Below are positions 1-8,544 of a stretch of DNA of 64,000 bases, piece after piece; positions within the stretch are counted from its first letter, which is position 1; each line of letters starts with the position of its first letter. This DNA comes from Pseudomonas tohonis (GTDB lineage Bacteria; Pseudomonadota; Gammaproteobacteria; Pseudomonadales; Pseudomonadaceae). A program made the position numbers and the translations under genes. The notes under the pieces were generated by a model. That model did not search any database and was not told the DNA's origin. It saw nothing but the letters and a program-made list of their open reading frames with translations. The DNA is taken from the NCBI RefSeq assembly GCF_012767755.2, contig NZ_AP023189.1, positions 3,350,001 through 3,414,000 on the forward strand. The letters run 5' to 3'.

Positions 1-340
1 CGGCGAGCGCGCCCAGCAGGTCGGGGGAGGTCCGGGTGTGGTAGACGGTCATGCCGTCCTGCTCCTCGGCCTGCAGGGTGTCAGGCGCCCACAGGGCCAG
101 GGTGGTGGCCGGGGGTACATCCTGCGGAGCGGCTGGTGAGGCTTTCGCGGCGACCGGGGCAGCGGCCTGCGGCAGGCTGCCGGCGTCTGCCAGGGACGGC
201 GACGGGGTCGGGCGGGTGTCGGACGGTGCCGAGGCCACCGGGGCCTGATCGCCTTGTGCTGGCGCGTCCTTGAGCAGGACGGCGAGGGTCGTGCCGGCCG
301 TCACCAGGGCGACGGCCGAGTAGAGCCAGGTTTTCCGCAT
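1..340 (-). CDS. Membrane-anchored propeptide-like protein, 3' part outside window
   Basis: The reading frame starts at the ATG complementary to 338-340 and runs off the left edge (113 codons visible). A purine-rich ribosome site (AAGGAGAA) precedes the start. The protein begins MRKTWLYSAVALVTAGTTLA, one hydrophobic segment with a short basic N-terminus, followed by an Ala/Pro-rich linker and then a stretch with TLALW and MTVYHTR. The same layout and several of the same words occur in the product of 1148-1840 (for example ALVT.G.TLAVLL), so the two are paralogues in divergent orientation. By analogy it may precede another secreted protease beyond the window. Function is inferred only from that resemblance. 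Confidence 0.8.
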   Translation of the reverse strand, partial: MRKTWLYSAVALVTAGTTLAVLLKDAPAQGDQAPVASAPSDTRPTPSPSLADAGSLPQAAAPVAAKASPAAPQDVPPATTLALWAPDTLQAEEQDGMTVYHTRTSPDLLGALA

Positions 341-1147
341 GGGGGGTTCTCCTTCTTCTTCACCCGGTCCGGGCCGGGTATTTCGTGATCCGCCGCTGCA
401 CGTCCGTGATGCGCAGGCGGGGTCAGTCAACGGGCAGGCAAAGGCCGGCCATTGAATTCAATGACGACGCAAGGGGCTGTTCGGTTGAGCCGGTGAAGTA
501 ATTCAAAAATGAAGTGGGTGCTACTTATTCAAACGTGCGGTGTCGGTTTGAATTGAAAAGTTCGTTTTTACTATCAGATTGCCAGCGTCTTAAGTTGCAT
601 GAAGCCAACTAAGGGAATAGCGAGGAAGTTAAGCGGTACGCACTGGGATGCTTCACAAACTGTTGTAATCAAAGGGTTTTGTCTGACAATTCCGTCGATG
701 ATGGCGACGTGTTATCAGCTGTTTGCTGTTGGATGCCGCCGGATTTCGCAATTACCCACGATTGGCGGCGAGGCTGTCAAACCAGCAATGTGCGAGAAAT
801 CCCAATTATCCCGATGACCATCGAGGAACTGTTTAAGGTGGTGGTTGGTTCACTTGCGGAAGTTGAACGCGTTCAACTTTCTTCACGTCGTACAACGTCC
901 TTCAGGAGGCGAGAAATCGGCAGCAGACGGGGCAGCAGCGCAATGGTGTGATCCAGCGCTTTGCTAATAGCGAAAGCGTATTTATGCCGCGTGCAGGCAC
1001 TGTGATATCAATTTTCTGGCGTCAATAAATCGAACAACTGGCCGTTACCCCTCGCAACGGTCGAACCTGTTCCACGGTTCGTCAGGGATGCTCTTCCGTG
1101 GTTTCGCTGCCACCCGGCTGTGCTGGGTGAAACATGGGAAGGTGGTC
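341..1147. other. Long divergent intergenic region
   Basis: About 800 bases separate the two divergent paralogues. The DNA is visibly AT-richer than its neighbours. Two short open frames inside it (599-817 and 679-951) have no convincing ribosome site, no recognisable protein features and an arginine-rich, GC-poor composition, so I do not call them. The one structured element I see is the palindrome at 860-879. Promoters for both flanking genes presumably lie here. Confidence 0.6.
860..879. promoter_or_regulatory. Perfect 20-bp palindrome, possible operator
   Basis: The 20 bases aagttgaacgcgttcaactt are identical to their reverse complement. The site lies between two divergent paralogous genes, where a shared regulator would be expected to bind. 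It has no loop, so a protein-binding dyad is more likely than an RNA hairpin. The protein that would bind is unknown. Confidence 0.5.
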
Positions 1148-1840
1148 ATGCCCCGTACGCTCCTCTACCTGGCGGTTGCCCTGGTCACATCAGGTGTCAC
1201 CCTTGCCGTCCTCCTGCGCGATACCCCAGCGGCTCCGGCCGTTACCCAGCACACCCCATTGCCAGCAGCCCCGGCGGCTCCGTTGCCCGTCGCCCCGGTC
1301 ATGGCGGGCGCCCCCGTGGCGGCCAGCCCGATGCCGGTTGCGGTGAACGTGGTGCCGGCACCCCACGTCGCCACGCTGCCCGTGGCGGACGCCGCCGCCG
1401 ACACCCTGGTCGAACTCTGGGACAGCCACTCCCTGGTCCCCGAGCAACAGCAGGAAATGACCCTTTACCGCACCCAGGTGGCGACCACCTCCCTGGGCGA
1501 GCTGGCCGTCGGCAAGACCCTGCAGCTGGGCGTGCCCGGCCGCCAGGCACCGCTGCGCGCCACGCTGGACGAAACCCACAACACCGGTGGCGCTGCCGTC
1601 TGGAGCGGTCCGGTGGAGGGCGGCCAGCCGGAAGACACCCTCACCGTGGTGAAGGGCCAGCTGGAGACCCACATCACCCTCGCCACCCGCGAGCAGACCC
1701 TGTCCATGGTGGTGGACAACGCCACCGGCAGCACCCTGGTGACCGACCAGAACCAGTTGCTGATGCGTGCCACCCCGGACGCCCTCGTGACCCCCGATTC
1801 CACGCCGTTGCAGCCCCTCCCGCCGCCGACCCGCGGCTGA
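1148..1840 (+). CDS. Membrane-anchored protein resembling a detached metalloprotease propeptide
   Basis: The product has 230 residues. The start at 1148 is chosen because it gives the N-terminus shared with the divergent paralogue at 1-340 (MPRTLLYLAVALVTSG) and has a GGAAGG-type ribosome site; the frame is open further upstream. Residues 5-25 form a hydrophobic anchor, followed by an Ala/Pro-rich linker to about residue 85. The remaining globular part contains LGVPGRQAPLRATLD, WSGPVEG and VKGQLETHI, a rhythm like the N-terminal prodomains of bacterial secreted metalloproteases. The next gene, 20 bases downstream, encodes such a protease without a prodomain of its own. A role as separate propeptide, chaperone or inhibitor is inference. 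Confidence 0.75.
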   Translation: MPRTLLYLAVALVTSGVTLAVLLRDTPAAPAVTQHTPLPAAPAAPLPVAPVMAGAPVAASPMPVAVNVVPAPHVATLPVADAAADTLVELWDSHSLVPEQQQEMTLYRTQVATTSLGELAVGKTLQLGVPGRQAPLRATLDETHNTGGAAVWSGPVEGGQPEDTLTVVKGQLETHITLATREQTLSMVVDNATGSTLVTDQNQLLMRATPDALVTPDSTPLQPLPPPTRG

Positions 1841-1860
1841 GCGCTACAGGAACGATCACC

Positions 1861-3720
1861 ATGAAGAAATTGCTCGCCTGCCTGGCCCTGCTCCTGCTGG
1901 CCCCCTTCACCCACGCCGCCACCACCGAACCGCGCACCGTCGACATCCTGGTGCTCTACACCAAGGACGCCCAGGCCCTGCCCAACGGGCGGGACATGAA
2001 CGCCCGCATCGCCAGCTACATCGAATTCGCCAACAACGCCTACAAGAAAAGCAACGTCAACCTGCGCCTGCGCCTGGTCAACGCCCAGCCGCTCACCTGG
2101 GCCAGCTACCCGACCATCTCCGACAAGGACCTTTCCGCCTTCGCCGCCGACAGCCGCGTGCAGCAACTGCGCGAGACCTACGGCGCCGACGTGGTGCAGC
2201 TGATCAGCCGCACCCAGGTGGGGCAGGGCTATGGCGTGTGCGGCATCGGCTACGTGCTCTCCGGGCCGAAGAACAGCGGCACCTTCCAGAACGGTGCCTG
2301 GGCCAGTGCCTATGGCATCACCGGGGTGGACTGCAGCCTGAGCACCATGGCCCACGAGATCGGCCACAACATGGGCCTGCGCCATTCCTACGAGCAGGAC
2401 CAGACCGAGGGCTACTACACCTACCTGGCCCGTGGCATTCACCAGGGCACCTACGAATGGGGCCGTGGCTACGGCGTGCAGGGGCGCTTCTCCACCATCA
2501 TGGCCTACCCCCAGGTGTTCAACGCGTCCGTGCAGGCACCGCTGTTCTCCACGCCTAACGTGGTCGATACCACCTGCGCCAACCAGGCCTGCGGCCGTGC
2601 CAGCTTCGCCGACGCCGCCCGCGCGCTGAACGACATGGCCGCGCAGATCGCCGCGCTGCGTCCGACCAAGGTGCCCGAGACGGTCAACCCGACCTCGACG
2701 CCCACTACGCCCACGACCCCCACCACGCCGACCACGCCCACCACCCCGGCGACGCCCACTCCGCCGGTCACCACGGCCTGGTGCGACAAGCCGGCGCTCA
2801 AGGGCCTGGTGGCCAACGGCGAATTCCGCACCCTGGATGGCTGGAAGGCCCTGCTCAACCTGGCCAAGCTCAGCACCCTCAACGTCGGCAAGACCTGCCG
2901 CGACGACGCCCTGCAGTTCGAGCTGCCGGCCGGCCGCGACGACGTGCTGGCCACCTCGGTGGGCGCACTGAAGGTCGGCGCCACCTACCGGCTCAAGGCC
3001 AAGGTGATGCTCAAGGGCACCAACGTGCGCGGCAACGTCTACCTGGGCATGCTTCACGAGGAGAGCGCCGGCATCAGCTACAGCACGGCCAACGGCGTGA
3101 TCAAGTCGGTGACCAGCACCGAGTTCACCCCCATCGACGTCACCTTCGTCTACCAGCCGCCGGCCAGCGTCATCCGCAACACCTACCTGGGCCTGGTCAG
3201 CGTCAACCGCCTGGCCGTGTTGCTGGATGAGGTGGAACTCAGCGAAGTGACCCCCACCAATCCCGTCACCCCGGCGACCCCGGCCGCCTTCAGCTGGAAC
3301 TTCGACAGCGCCATCGGCGACTGGGCGGGCTTCTACGGCAGCACCCGGCTGACCGCCCTGGCAACCACCGGCAAGTCCCTGGAGGTCTACGCCCGCAAGG
3401 CCGACGGCACCGGCGCCAGCCTGCTCCTGGCCGGCAAGGTGCAGCCGGGGCTGTCCTACCGCTTCGCCGCCGACGTGATGGTGAGCCGCACCACCAGCAT
3501 CGCCGCGCTGGCCTATGCCTACCTCTACCTGGAAGACACCGCCGGCAACGGCCGGCTGCTGTCCCTGGGCGTGGTGAACACCCAGGGCGGCGCCTGGGGC
3601 AAGCTGCAGCAGAGCTTCCAGGTGCCGGCCGGAACCTACCGGCGCATGGAGCTGATGGTGCTCAGCACCCGTGCCGACCAGTCGCTGTACCTGGACAACG
3701 TCACCCTCAACCGGCTTTAA
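1861..3720 (+). CDS. Secreted reprolysin-like zinc metalloprotease with C-terminal carbohydrate-binding-like modules
   Basis: The product has 619 residues. Residues 1-20 are a Sec signal ending THAA. The catalytic domain (about 25-265) carries the metzincin zinc motif HEIGHNMGLRH at 165-175 and the downstream Met-turn IMAYP, so the three zinc histidines and catalytic Glu are present. A Thr/Pro repeat linker (about 277-305) leads to two beta-rich modules (about 310-460 and 475-619) resembling CBM4/9-type domains, each ending in a LD-V-L-like strand. The mature domain begins almost directly after the signal, so there is no normal prodomain; the preceding gene may supply it. Substrate unknown. 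It is probably cotranscribed with 1148-1840 and ends at the terminator at 3729. Confidence 0.85.
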   Translation: MKKLLACLALLLLAPFTHAATTEPRTVDILVLYTKDAQALPNGRDMNARIASYIEFANNAYKKSNVNLRLRLVNAQPLTWASYPTISDKDLSAFAADSRVQQLRETYGADVVQLISRTQVGQGYGVCGIGYVLSGPKNSGTFQNGAWASAYGITGVDCSLSTMAHEIGHNMGLRHSYEQDQTEGYYTYLARGIHQGTYEWGRGYGVQGRFSTIMAYPQVFNASVQAPLFSTPNVVDTTCANQACGRASFADAARALNDMAAQIAALRPTKVPETVNPTSTPTTPTTPTTPTTPTTPATPTPPVTTAWCDKPALKGLVANGEFRTLDGWKALLNLAKLSTLNVGKTCRDDALQFELPAGRDDVLATSVGALKVGATYRLKAKVMLKGTNVRGNVYLGMLHEESAGISYSTANGVIKSVTSTEFTPIDVTFVYQPPASVIRNTYLGLVSVNRLAVLLDEVELSEVTPTNPVTPATPAAFSWNFDSAIGDWAGFYGSTRLTALATTGKSLEVYARKADGTGASLLLAGKVQPGLSYRFAADVMVSRTTSIAALAYAYLYLEDTAGNGRLLSLGVVNTQGGAWGKLQQSFQVPAGTYRRMELMVLSTRADQSLYLDNVTLNRL

Positions 3721-3728
3721 GCCCGCAC

Positions 3729-3759
3729 GCCCGGTCCCTGTTGTAGGGGCCGGGCTTTT
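3729..3759 (+). terminator. Rho-independent terminator after the protease gene
   Basis: A 10-bp GC-rich stem with one mismatch (3729-3738 with 3746-3755), a 7-base loop and a following TTTT begin 9 bases after the protease stop codon. Confidence 0.75.
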
Positions 3760-4193
3760 CATTGGCTACGTCCTAATCGCTTATCGCGACTCTTCACCCC
3801 TCTAGAGCAGCCTTCCCGGCTCACCTCCTCGCATGGCAAGCGCGCACGCTGCGCTGTTGCCAGGCAAGGAATGGTCGGGCGGGGGCAGTGCCCCTTCAGG
3901 AGGCCGAGCGGAATCGTCGTGGAAGGGGTTGAGCGACATGGATGTCGCGAGAGCGCTGTCAGGCCATGGATGGCCTGTCAGCGCGTGCCCCTGGAGCGAC
4001 GATGGAGGGAGGGAACCCGGCGCAGCCGGGCCGGATGCAGGGGCGAGCCTTTTTGGTTTCTTTTTTGGCGACTGAAAAAAGAGACTCGCCAGGCAAGGCG
4101 AAACAGGTGATATCCGCAAACTCGATAACCAGCTTGGCACCGCAATTCGGTGCTTCGACATCAGCCTTTTCCGTACCAGCCCCGTCTTGCCTC
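3760..4193. other. Intergenic region with a degenerate repeat-like segment
   Basis: No supported gene lies here. Around 4046-4105 the sequence has a T-rich block (ttttttggcgact), an A-rich block and actcgccaggcaaggcg. This is the layout of a widespread intergenic element in Pseudomonas genomes that is often mis-annotated as a short protein. That identification is from memory of similar sequences and is tentative. Confidence 0.35.
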
Positions 4194-4664
4194 TTACTGC
4201 CTCGAAAAGAAATCAAAACGCGCGCCGGCAGCGCGGACGAGCGTGGCGATGTCCGCCTCCTGTTCCGGCAGCCCCGCGAAGATCACCTGCAGGCCTTCGA
4301 GTCGCTGGCCCTTCAGCGCACCTTGCATGACCGCGGCGTCCAGCGCCGGCGCACCCCCGATGACCAGAACGCGCGGGGTGGACGAGCGCGCCACCTGGCT
4401 CAGCAGTGCTGCCAGCTGAGTGGCGTTGGCACCGCCGCCGGAGGCGATCGCCAACTGGTCTGCCAGGGCCCCGTGGCTGGGGATGGTGACGGTGACCAGC
4501 TCGCGTGCCTGCGTGGGGTTCGGTGTTTTCGCCAGGGCCTCGGCCAGGATCTGGCCCTGCTTCTTCTCCGGCGGGTGGGTGCTGCAGCCACCCAGTCCGA
4601 GCACCATGACGGCCAGTGCCAGGGCAACGGCGCGATGGGTGCGGGGGCGGTGTTCGTTCGGCAT
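4194..4664 (-). CDS. Conserved lipoprotein of unknown function
   Basis: The product has 156 residues. The start at 4664 is selected over longer in-frame options because a strong ribosome site (GGAGAAGGAGA) precedes it and because it places a lipoprotein signal at the N-terminus: basic residues, ALALAVMVLGLGG, then the lipobox cysteine before STHPP. The mature part alternates Ala-rich helices with beta strands (LVTVTIPS, RVLVIGGAPA, LQVIFAG), suggesting a small alpha/beta fold exported to an outer or inner membrane. It is transcribed away from the phosphonate operon, and the 227 bases between them probably contain both promoters. I do not recognise the family. Confidence 0.8.
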   Translation of the reverse strand: MPNEHRPRTHRAVALALAVMVLGLGGCSTHPPEKKQGQILAEALAKTPNPTQARELVTVTIPSHGALADQLAIASGGGANATQLAALLSQVARSSTPRVLVIGGAPALDAAVMQGALKGQRLEGLQVIFAGLPEQEADIATLVRAAGARFDFFSRQ

Positions 4665-4891
4665 GCTGAGTCTCCTTCTCCATGAGTCGATGGGCCCTGA
4701 AGCCCGTCCGGCGCGGCTGCGCCGGACGCTGCGCACACTACCAGAGCGCTGGCCTATACCAAATCCGCCAATGCCACTATCGGTGGGCTTGGGGTTATCG
4801 CCACATGGATTTCGCATTTGCTCCCTAGCATCAGCCTCGTCGAGCCGTACCGCGCTTCCTGCGGTGCGCCAGTGTTCTGCGAGGTCCTGTC

Positions 4892-5941
4892 ATGTCCGCC
4901 ACCCCCTATCTGCAGGCTTGCGAAATGCGCAAGCGCTTCGGCAGCTTCACCGCCCTGGACGGGGTGTCCCTGGACATCGCCGAAGGCGAGCTGGTGTGCC
5001 TGCTGGGCCCCTCCGGCTGTGGCAAGACCACGCTGCTGCGCTGCATCGCCGGGCTGGAGCGGCAGGATGCCGGCGTGCTGCGCATGGGCGGGCGGGACAT
5101 CTCCCACCTGCCGCCCCAGGCCCGTGACTACGGCATCCTGTTCCAGTCCTATGCGCTGTTCCCCAACCTCAGCGTCGAGCAGAACATCGCCTACGGCCTC
5201 ACCGGTGCCAGCCGCGAAGAAGCCCGCCAGCGCGTGGCGCAGATGCTCGAACTGGTGGGCCTGACCGGCAGCGAGAAGAAGTATCCCGGCCAGCTGTCCG
5301 GCGGCCAGCAGCAGCGCGTGGCACTGGCCCGTGCCCTGGCGCCGTCGCCCTCGCTGCTGTTGCTGGACGAGCCCATGTCGGCGCTGGACGCCCGCGTCCG
5401 CGAGCACCTGTGCACCGAACTGCGCCAGCTGCAGAAGCGCCTGGGCATCACCACCCTGATGGTCACCCACAACCAGGACGAGGCCATGCTCATGGCCGAC
5501 CGCATCGCGGTGATGAACCACGGCCGGGTCGAGCAGTACGACACCCCCGAAGCCATCTACCGGCGTCCGGCCACGCCTTTCGTGGCCAGCTTCGTCGGGC
5601 AGGGCAACTGGCTGCCGTTCGAGGGCCGCGACGGTCGCCACGCCCGGGTCGGTGACCTGCGCCTGTGCCTGCCCGAGCAGGCGGGCGAGGGCGCCAGTGG
5701 CCAGCTGTTCTGCCGCCCCGAGGCCATTGCCGTGGAGCCCGGCCAGGACGACGACAACCGCTTCCGCGCCCAGGTGCGCGAGATCACCTTCCTCGGCAAC
5801 CGCTGCCGGGTCAGCTTCGAGCTGGACGCCTTGCCCGGCCACCCGCTGCTGGCCGAGCTGGACCCGGCGCAGATGCCGCGCCTCGGTGGGCCGGACATCT
5901 GGGTGGCGCTGCCGTCCCGCAGCCTGCAGGTGTTCGCCTGA
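4892..5941 (+). CDS. 2-aminoethylphosphonate-type ABC importer, ATP-binding subunit
   Basis: The product has 349 residues. Walker A (GPSGCGKTT), the Q-loop in FQSYALFPN, the signature LSGGQQQR, Walker B (LLLLDEP) and the switch histidine in MVTHNQDEA are all present. The C-terminal part after about residue 235 is the regulatory OB-like domain of the polyamine/iron/phosphonate importer class. Its stop codon overlaps the permease start (TGATG), so the two are translationally coupled. The downstream phnX gene points to 2-aminoethylphosphonate or a close relative as substrate (PhnT-like); the ATPase sequence alone would also fit Fe3+ or spermidine transport. Confidence 0.88.
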   Translation: MSATPYLQACEMRKRFGSFTALDGVSLDIAEGELVCLLGPSGCGKTTLLRCIAGLERQDAGVLRMGGRDISHLPPQARDYGILFQSYALFPNLSVEQNIAYGLTGASREEARQRVAQMLELVGLTGSEKKYPGQLSGGQQQRVALARALAPSPSLLLLDEPMSALDARVREHLCTELRQLQKRLGITTLMVTHNQDEAMLMADRIAVMNHGRVEQYDTPEAIYRRPATPFVASFVGQGNWLPFEGRDGRHARVGDLRLCLPEQAGEGASGQLFCRPEAIAVEPGQDDDNRFRAQVREITFLGNRCRVSFELDALPGHPLLAELDPAQMPRLGGPDIWVALPSRSLQVFA

Positions 5942-7653
5942 TGGAGCGCACCCTGGCCCTGCCGCAGAGTGCCCGCCGTCGCCCGGGCGACCTGGGGGAC
6001 CGCCTGTTCATCCAGGGCGGCAAGTGCCTGTTCCTGGCCTTCCTCGCCGTCGCCGTGGTGCTGCCCCTGGCAGCCATCTTCTGGCGCGGCTTCAGCGGTG
6101 AAGCCGGGCAGGGCGGTGGCCTGGTGGCCGCTCGCGAGCTGCTGGCCAGCGCCAACTTCCACTGGCTGCTGGGCAACAGCCTCAAGGTCTCCCTCAGCGT
6201 CGCCGCCCTGGTGGTGCCGGTGGCCTACCTGTTCGCCTACGCCCTGACCCGCACGCTGATCCCGGCCAAGGGGCTGTGGCGCGGCATCTCCCTGTTGCCG
6301 CTGCTGGCGCCCTCGATGCTGCCGGGGATCGCGCTGATCTACCTGTTCGGCAACCAGGGCCTGCTGCGTGGCTGGCTGCCGGACAACATCTACGGCTTCT
6401 GGGGCATCGTCCTGGGCGAGGCCATCTACACCTTCCCCCATGCGCTGATGATCCTCATCTCGGCGCTGTCCCTGGCCGACGGCCGCCTGTTCGACGCCGC
6501 CTCGAGCATGGGCGCAGGACCCTGGAAGGCCTTTTGCAGCATCACCTGGCCGGCCACGCGCCAGGCCGTGTTCGCCGCCTTCTGCCTGGTGTTCACCCTG
6601 ACCATCACCGACTTCGGCGTGCCGGTGGTGGTGGGCGGCGACTACCAGGTACTGGCCCTGGAGGCCTACAAGGCGGTGGTGGGGCAGCAGCAGTTCGGTC
6701 GCGGTGCGCTGATCGGCATGGTGCTGCTGCTGCCGGCGCTGCTCAGCTTCGGCGTCGATGCCTGGCTGCGCCGGCGCCAGGGCGATGCCATGAGCGGCCG
6801 CGCCCAGGTCCACCAGCCCAAGCCCTCGCGCCTGCGGGATGCCGGCTTCCTCGCCCTGGTGCTGCTGGTCTGCGCCGTGCTGCTGGGGGTGCTGGGCATG
6901 GCGGTGTACTCCTCGCTGGTGAAGTTCTGGCCCTACAACCTGTCGCTGTCCCTGCGTCACTACGCCTTCGAGGAAACCGCCGGCGGCGGCTGGCTGGCGT
7001 ACCGCAACAGCCTGACCCTGGCGACCTGCACCGCGCTGTTCGGCGGCGCGCTGATCTTCACCGGCGCCTGGCTGATGGAGAAGACCCACGGCCAGCGCGC
7101 TCTGAACCAGGTGCTGCGCCTGCTCAGCTTCGTGCCCATGGCGGTACCCGGCCTGGTGCTGGGCCTGGGCTACGTCTTCTTCTTCAACCTGCCGGCCAAC
7201 CCGCTGCACGGCCTCTACGGCAGCATGACGCTGCTGGTGGTGTGCTCCATCGCGCACTTCCTCACCACCGCGCAGATGACCGCCAGCACCGCGCTGCGCC
7301 AGCTCGACGGCGAGTTCGAGGCCGCCGCGCTGTCGCTGAAGATGCCGCTGTACCGCCACTACCTGAAGGTGACGGTGCCCATCTGCCTGCCGGCGCTGCT
7401 GGACATCGTCCGCTACCTGTTCGTCTCGGCCATGACCACCGTGTCCGCCGCGATCTTCCTCTACAGCCCGGACAGCGTGCTCGCCGCCGTCGCCGTGCTG
7501 AACATGGACGACGCCGGCAACGTCGGCGGCGCGGCCGCCATGTCCACCCTCATCCTGCTCACCTCGGCCGCCGTCTCGCTGCTGCTGGCCGGGGCCTCGC
7601 GCGGCCTGCTGCGCCGCTCCCAGGCCTGGCGCCAGACCGCGCCCGGCCACTGA
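5941..7653 (+). CDS. ABC importer permease, fused two-half type (aminophosphonate)
   Basis: The product has 570 residues. It is a double-length permease with two homologous halves, each of about six membrane segments and each carrying an EAA-type loop (DAASSMGAGPWKAF in the first half, EAAALSLKMPLYRH in the second). This is the FbpB/PhnU-type architecture in which one gene supplies both transmembrane domains. The start overlaps the ATPase stop. With the ATPase upstream and the periplasmic binding protein at 8545 it completes an importer at the inner membrane. Confidence 0.88.
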   Translation: MERTLALPQSARRRPGDLGDRLFIQGGKCLFLAFLAVAVVLPLAAIFWRGFSGEAGQGGGLVAARELLASANFHWLLGNSLKVSLSVAALVVPVAYLFAYALTRTLIPAKGLWRGISLLPLLAPSMLPGIALIYLFGNQGLLRGWLPDNIYGFWGIVLGEAIYTFPHALMILISALSLADGRLFDAASSMGAGPWKAFCSITWPATRQAVFAAFCLVFTLTITDFGVPVVVGGDYQVLALEAYKAVVGQQQFGRGALIGMVLLLPALLSFGVDAWLRRRQGDAMSGRAQVHQPKPSRLRDAGFLALVLLVCAVLLGVLGMAVYSSLVKFWPYNLSLSLRHYAFEETAGGGWLAYRNSLTLATCTALFGGALIFTGAWLMEKTHGQRALNQVLRLLSFVPMAVPGLVLGLGYVFFFNLPANPLHGLYGSMTLLVVCSIAHFLTTAQMTASTALRQLDGEFEAAALSLKMPLYRHYLKVTVPICLPALLDIVRYLFVSAMTTVSAAIFLYSPDSVLAAVAVLNMDDAGNVGGAAAMSTLILLTSAAVSLLLAGASRGLLRRSQAWRQTAPGH

Positions 7654-7668
7654 TCCACGGAGATCCCC

Positions 7669-8496
7669 ATGCATTACCAGACCCCCACGCACCTGCAGGC
7701 CGCCATCCTCGACTGGGCCGGCACCGTGGTCGACTTCGGCTCCTTCGCCCCCACGCGGATCTTCGTCGAGGCCTTCGCCAGCTTCGACGTCGAGATCAGC
7801 CTGGAGGAGGCGCGCGGCCCCATGGGCATGGGCAAGTGGGACCACATCCGCACCCTGTGCGACGTGCCGGCCATCGCCGCGCGCTTCGAGCGCCGCTTCG
7901 GCCGGCTGCCCACGGACGCGGACGTCACCGCGCTCTACGAGCGCTTCATGCCGCTGCAGATCGCCAAGGTCGGCGAATACTCGGCGCTGATCCCCGGCGC
8001 CCTGGAGGCCATTGCCGCCCTGCGCGCCAGGGGGATGAAGATCGGCACCTGCTCCGGCTACCCCAGGGTGGTGATGGACAAGGTGGTGGAACTGGCCGCC
8101 GAGGCCGGCTACCGCCCGGACCACGTGGTCGCCACCGACGAGGTGCCCAAGGGCCGCCCGAGCCCGGCCCAGGCGCTGGCCAACGTCATCGCCCTCGGCC
8201 TCGACGACGTCGCCGCCTGCGTCAAGGTGGACGACACCGAGCCCGGCATCCTCGAAGGCCGCAGCGCCGGCATGTGGACCGTGGCGCTGCGCTTCTCCGG
8301 CAACTTCCTCGGCCTCGACTTCGCCGCCTACCAGGCCCTGCCGGCCGAGCACCTGGCCGAGGAGCGCACCCGTATCGACGCGCTGTTCGCGCCGAGCCGC
8401 CCGCATTACCTGATCGACACCCTCGCCGACCTGCCGGAGGTGATCGACCAGATCAACGCCCGCCTGGCGCGCGGCGAAACCCCTGCCAACGCATAA
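7669..8496 (+). CDS. phnX: Phosphonoacetaldehyde hydrolase PhnX
   Basis: The product has 275 residues, the usual length. It is a HAD-superfamily C-P hydrolase that converts phosphonoacetaldehyde to acetaldehyde and phosphate. The nucleophile motif is DWAGT (Asp15), the cap-domain Schiff-base lysine lies in GMGKWDHI (Lys56), and the late HAD acidic motif is VKVDDTEPG. It sits 15 bases after the permease with its own GGAGAT ribosome site, inside an importer operon. In many bacteria the substrate is made by the transaminase PhnW, for which there is no gene in this window; the FAD enzyme at 9653 is a possible replacement. Confidence 0.95.
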   Translation: MHYQTPTHLQAAILDWAGTVVDFGSFAPTRIFVEAFASFDVEISLEEARGPMGMGKWDHIRTLCDVPAIAARFERRFGRLPTDADVTALYERFMPLQIAKVGEYSALIPGALEAIAALRARGMKIGTCSGYPRVVMDKVVELAAEAGYRPDHVVATDEVPKGRPSPAQALANVIALGLDDVAACVKVDDTEPGILEGRSAGMWTVALRFSGNFLGLDFAAYQALPAEHLAEERTRIDALFAPSRPHYLIDTLADLPEVIDQINARLARGETPANA

Positions 8497-8544
8497 CCAC
8501 AGCAAGCCAAACCTGACCCCAGCACACCAACCAAGGAGCTTCAC

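Noticed and set aside
599..951. Two overlapping short open frames in the divergent intergenic region
   Set aside because: No ribosome sites, no protein features, and the palindrome at 860 lies inside; likely noncoding.
1465..3762. 765-codon minus-strand open frame opposite the metalloprotease
   Set aside because: The plus strand encodes a protease with a perfect metzincin motif; the antisense frame has low-complexity composition.
3802..4161. Open frames on both strands in the gap after the protease gene
   Set aside because: Overlapping frames without ribosome sites across a repeat-like segment.
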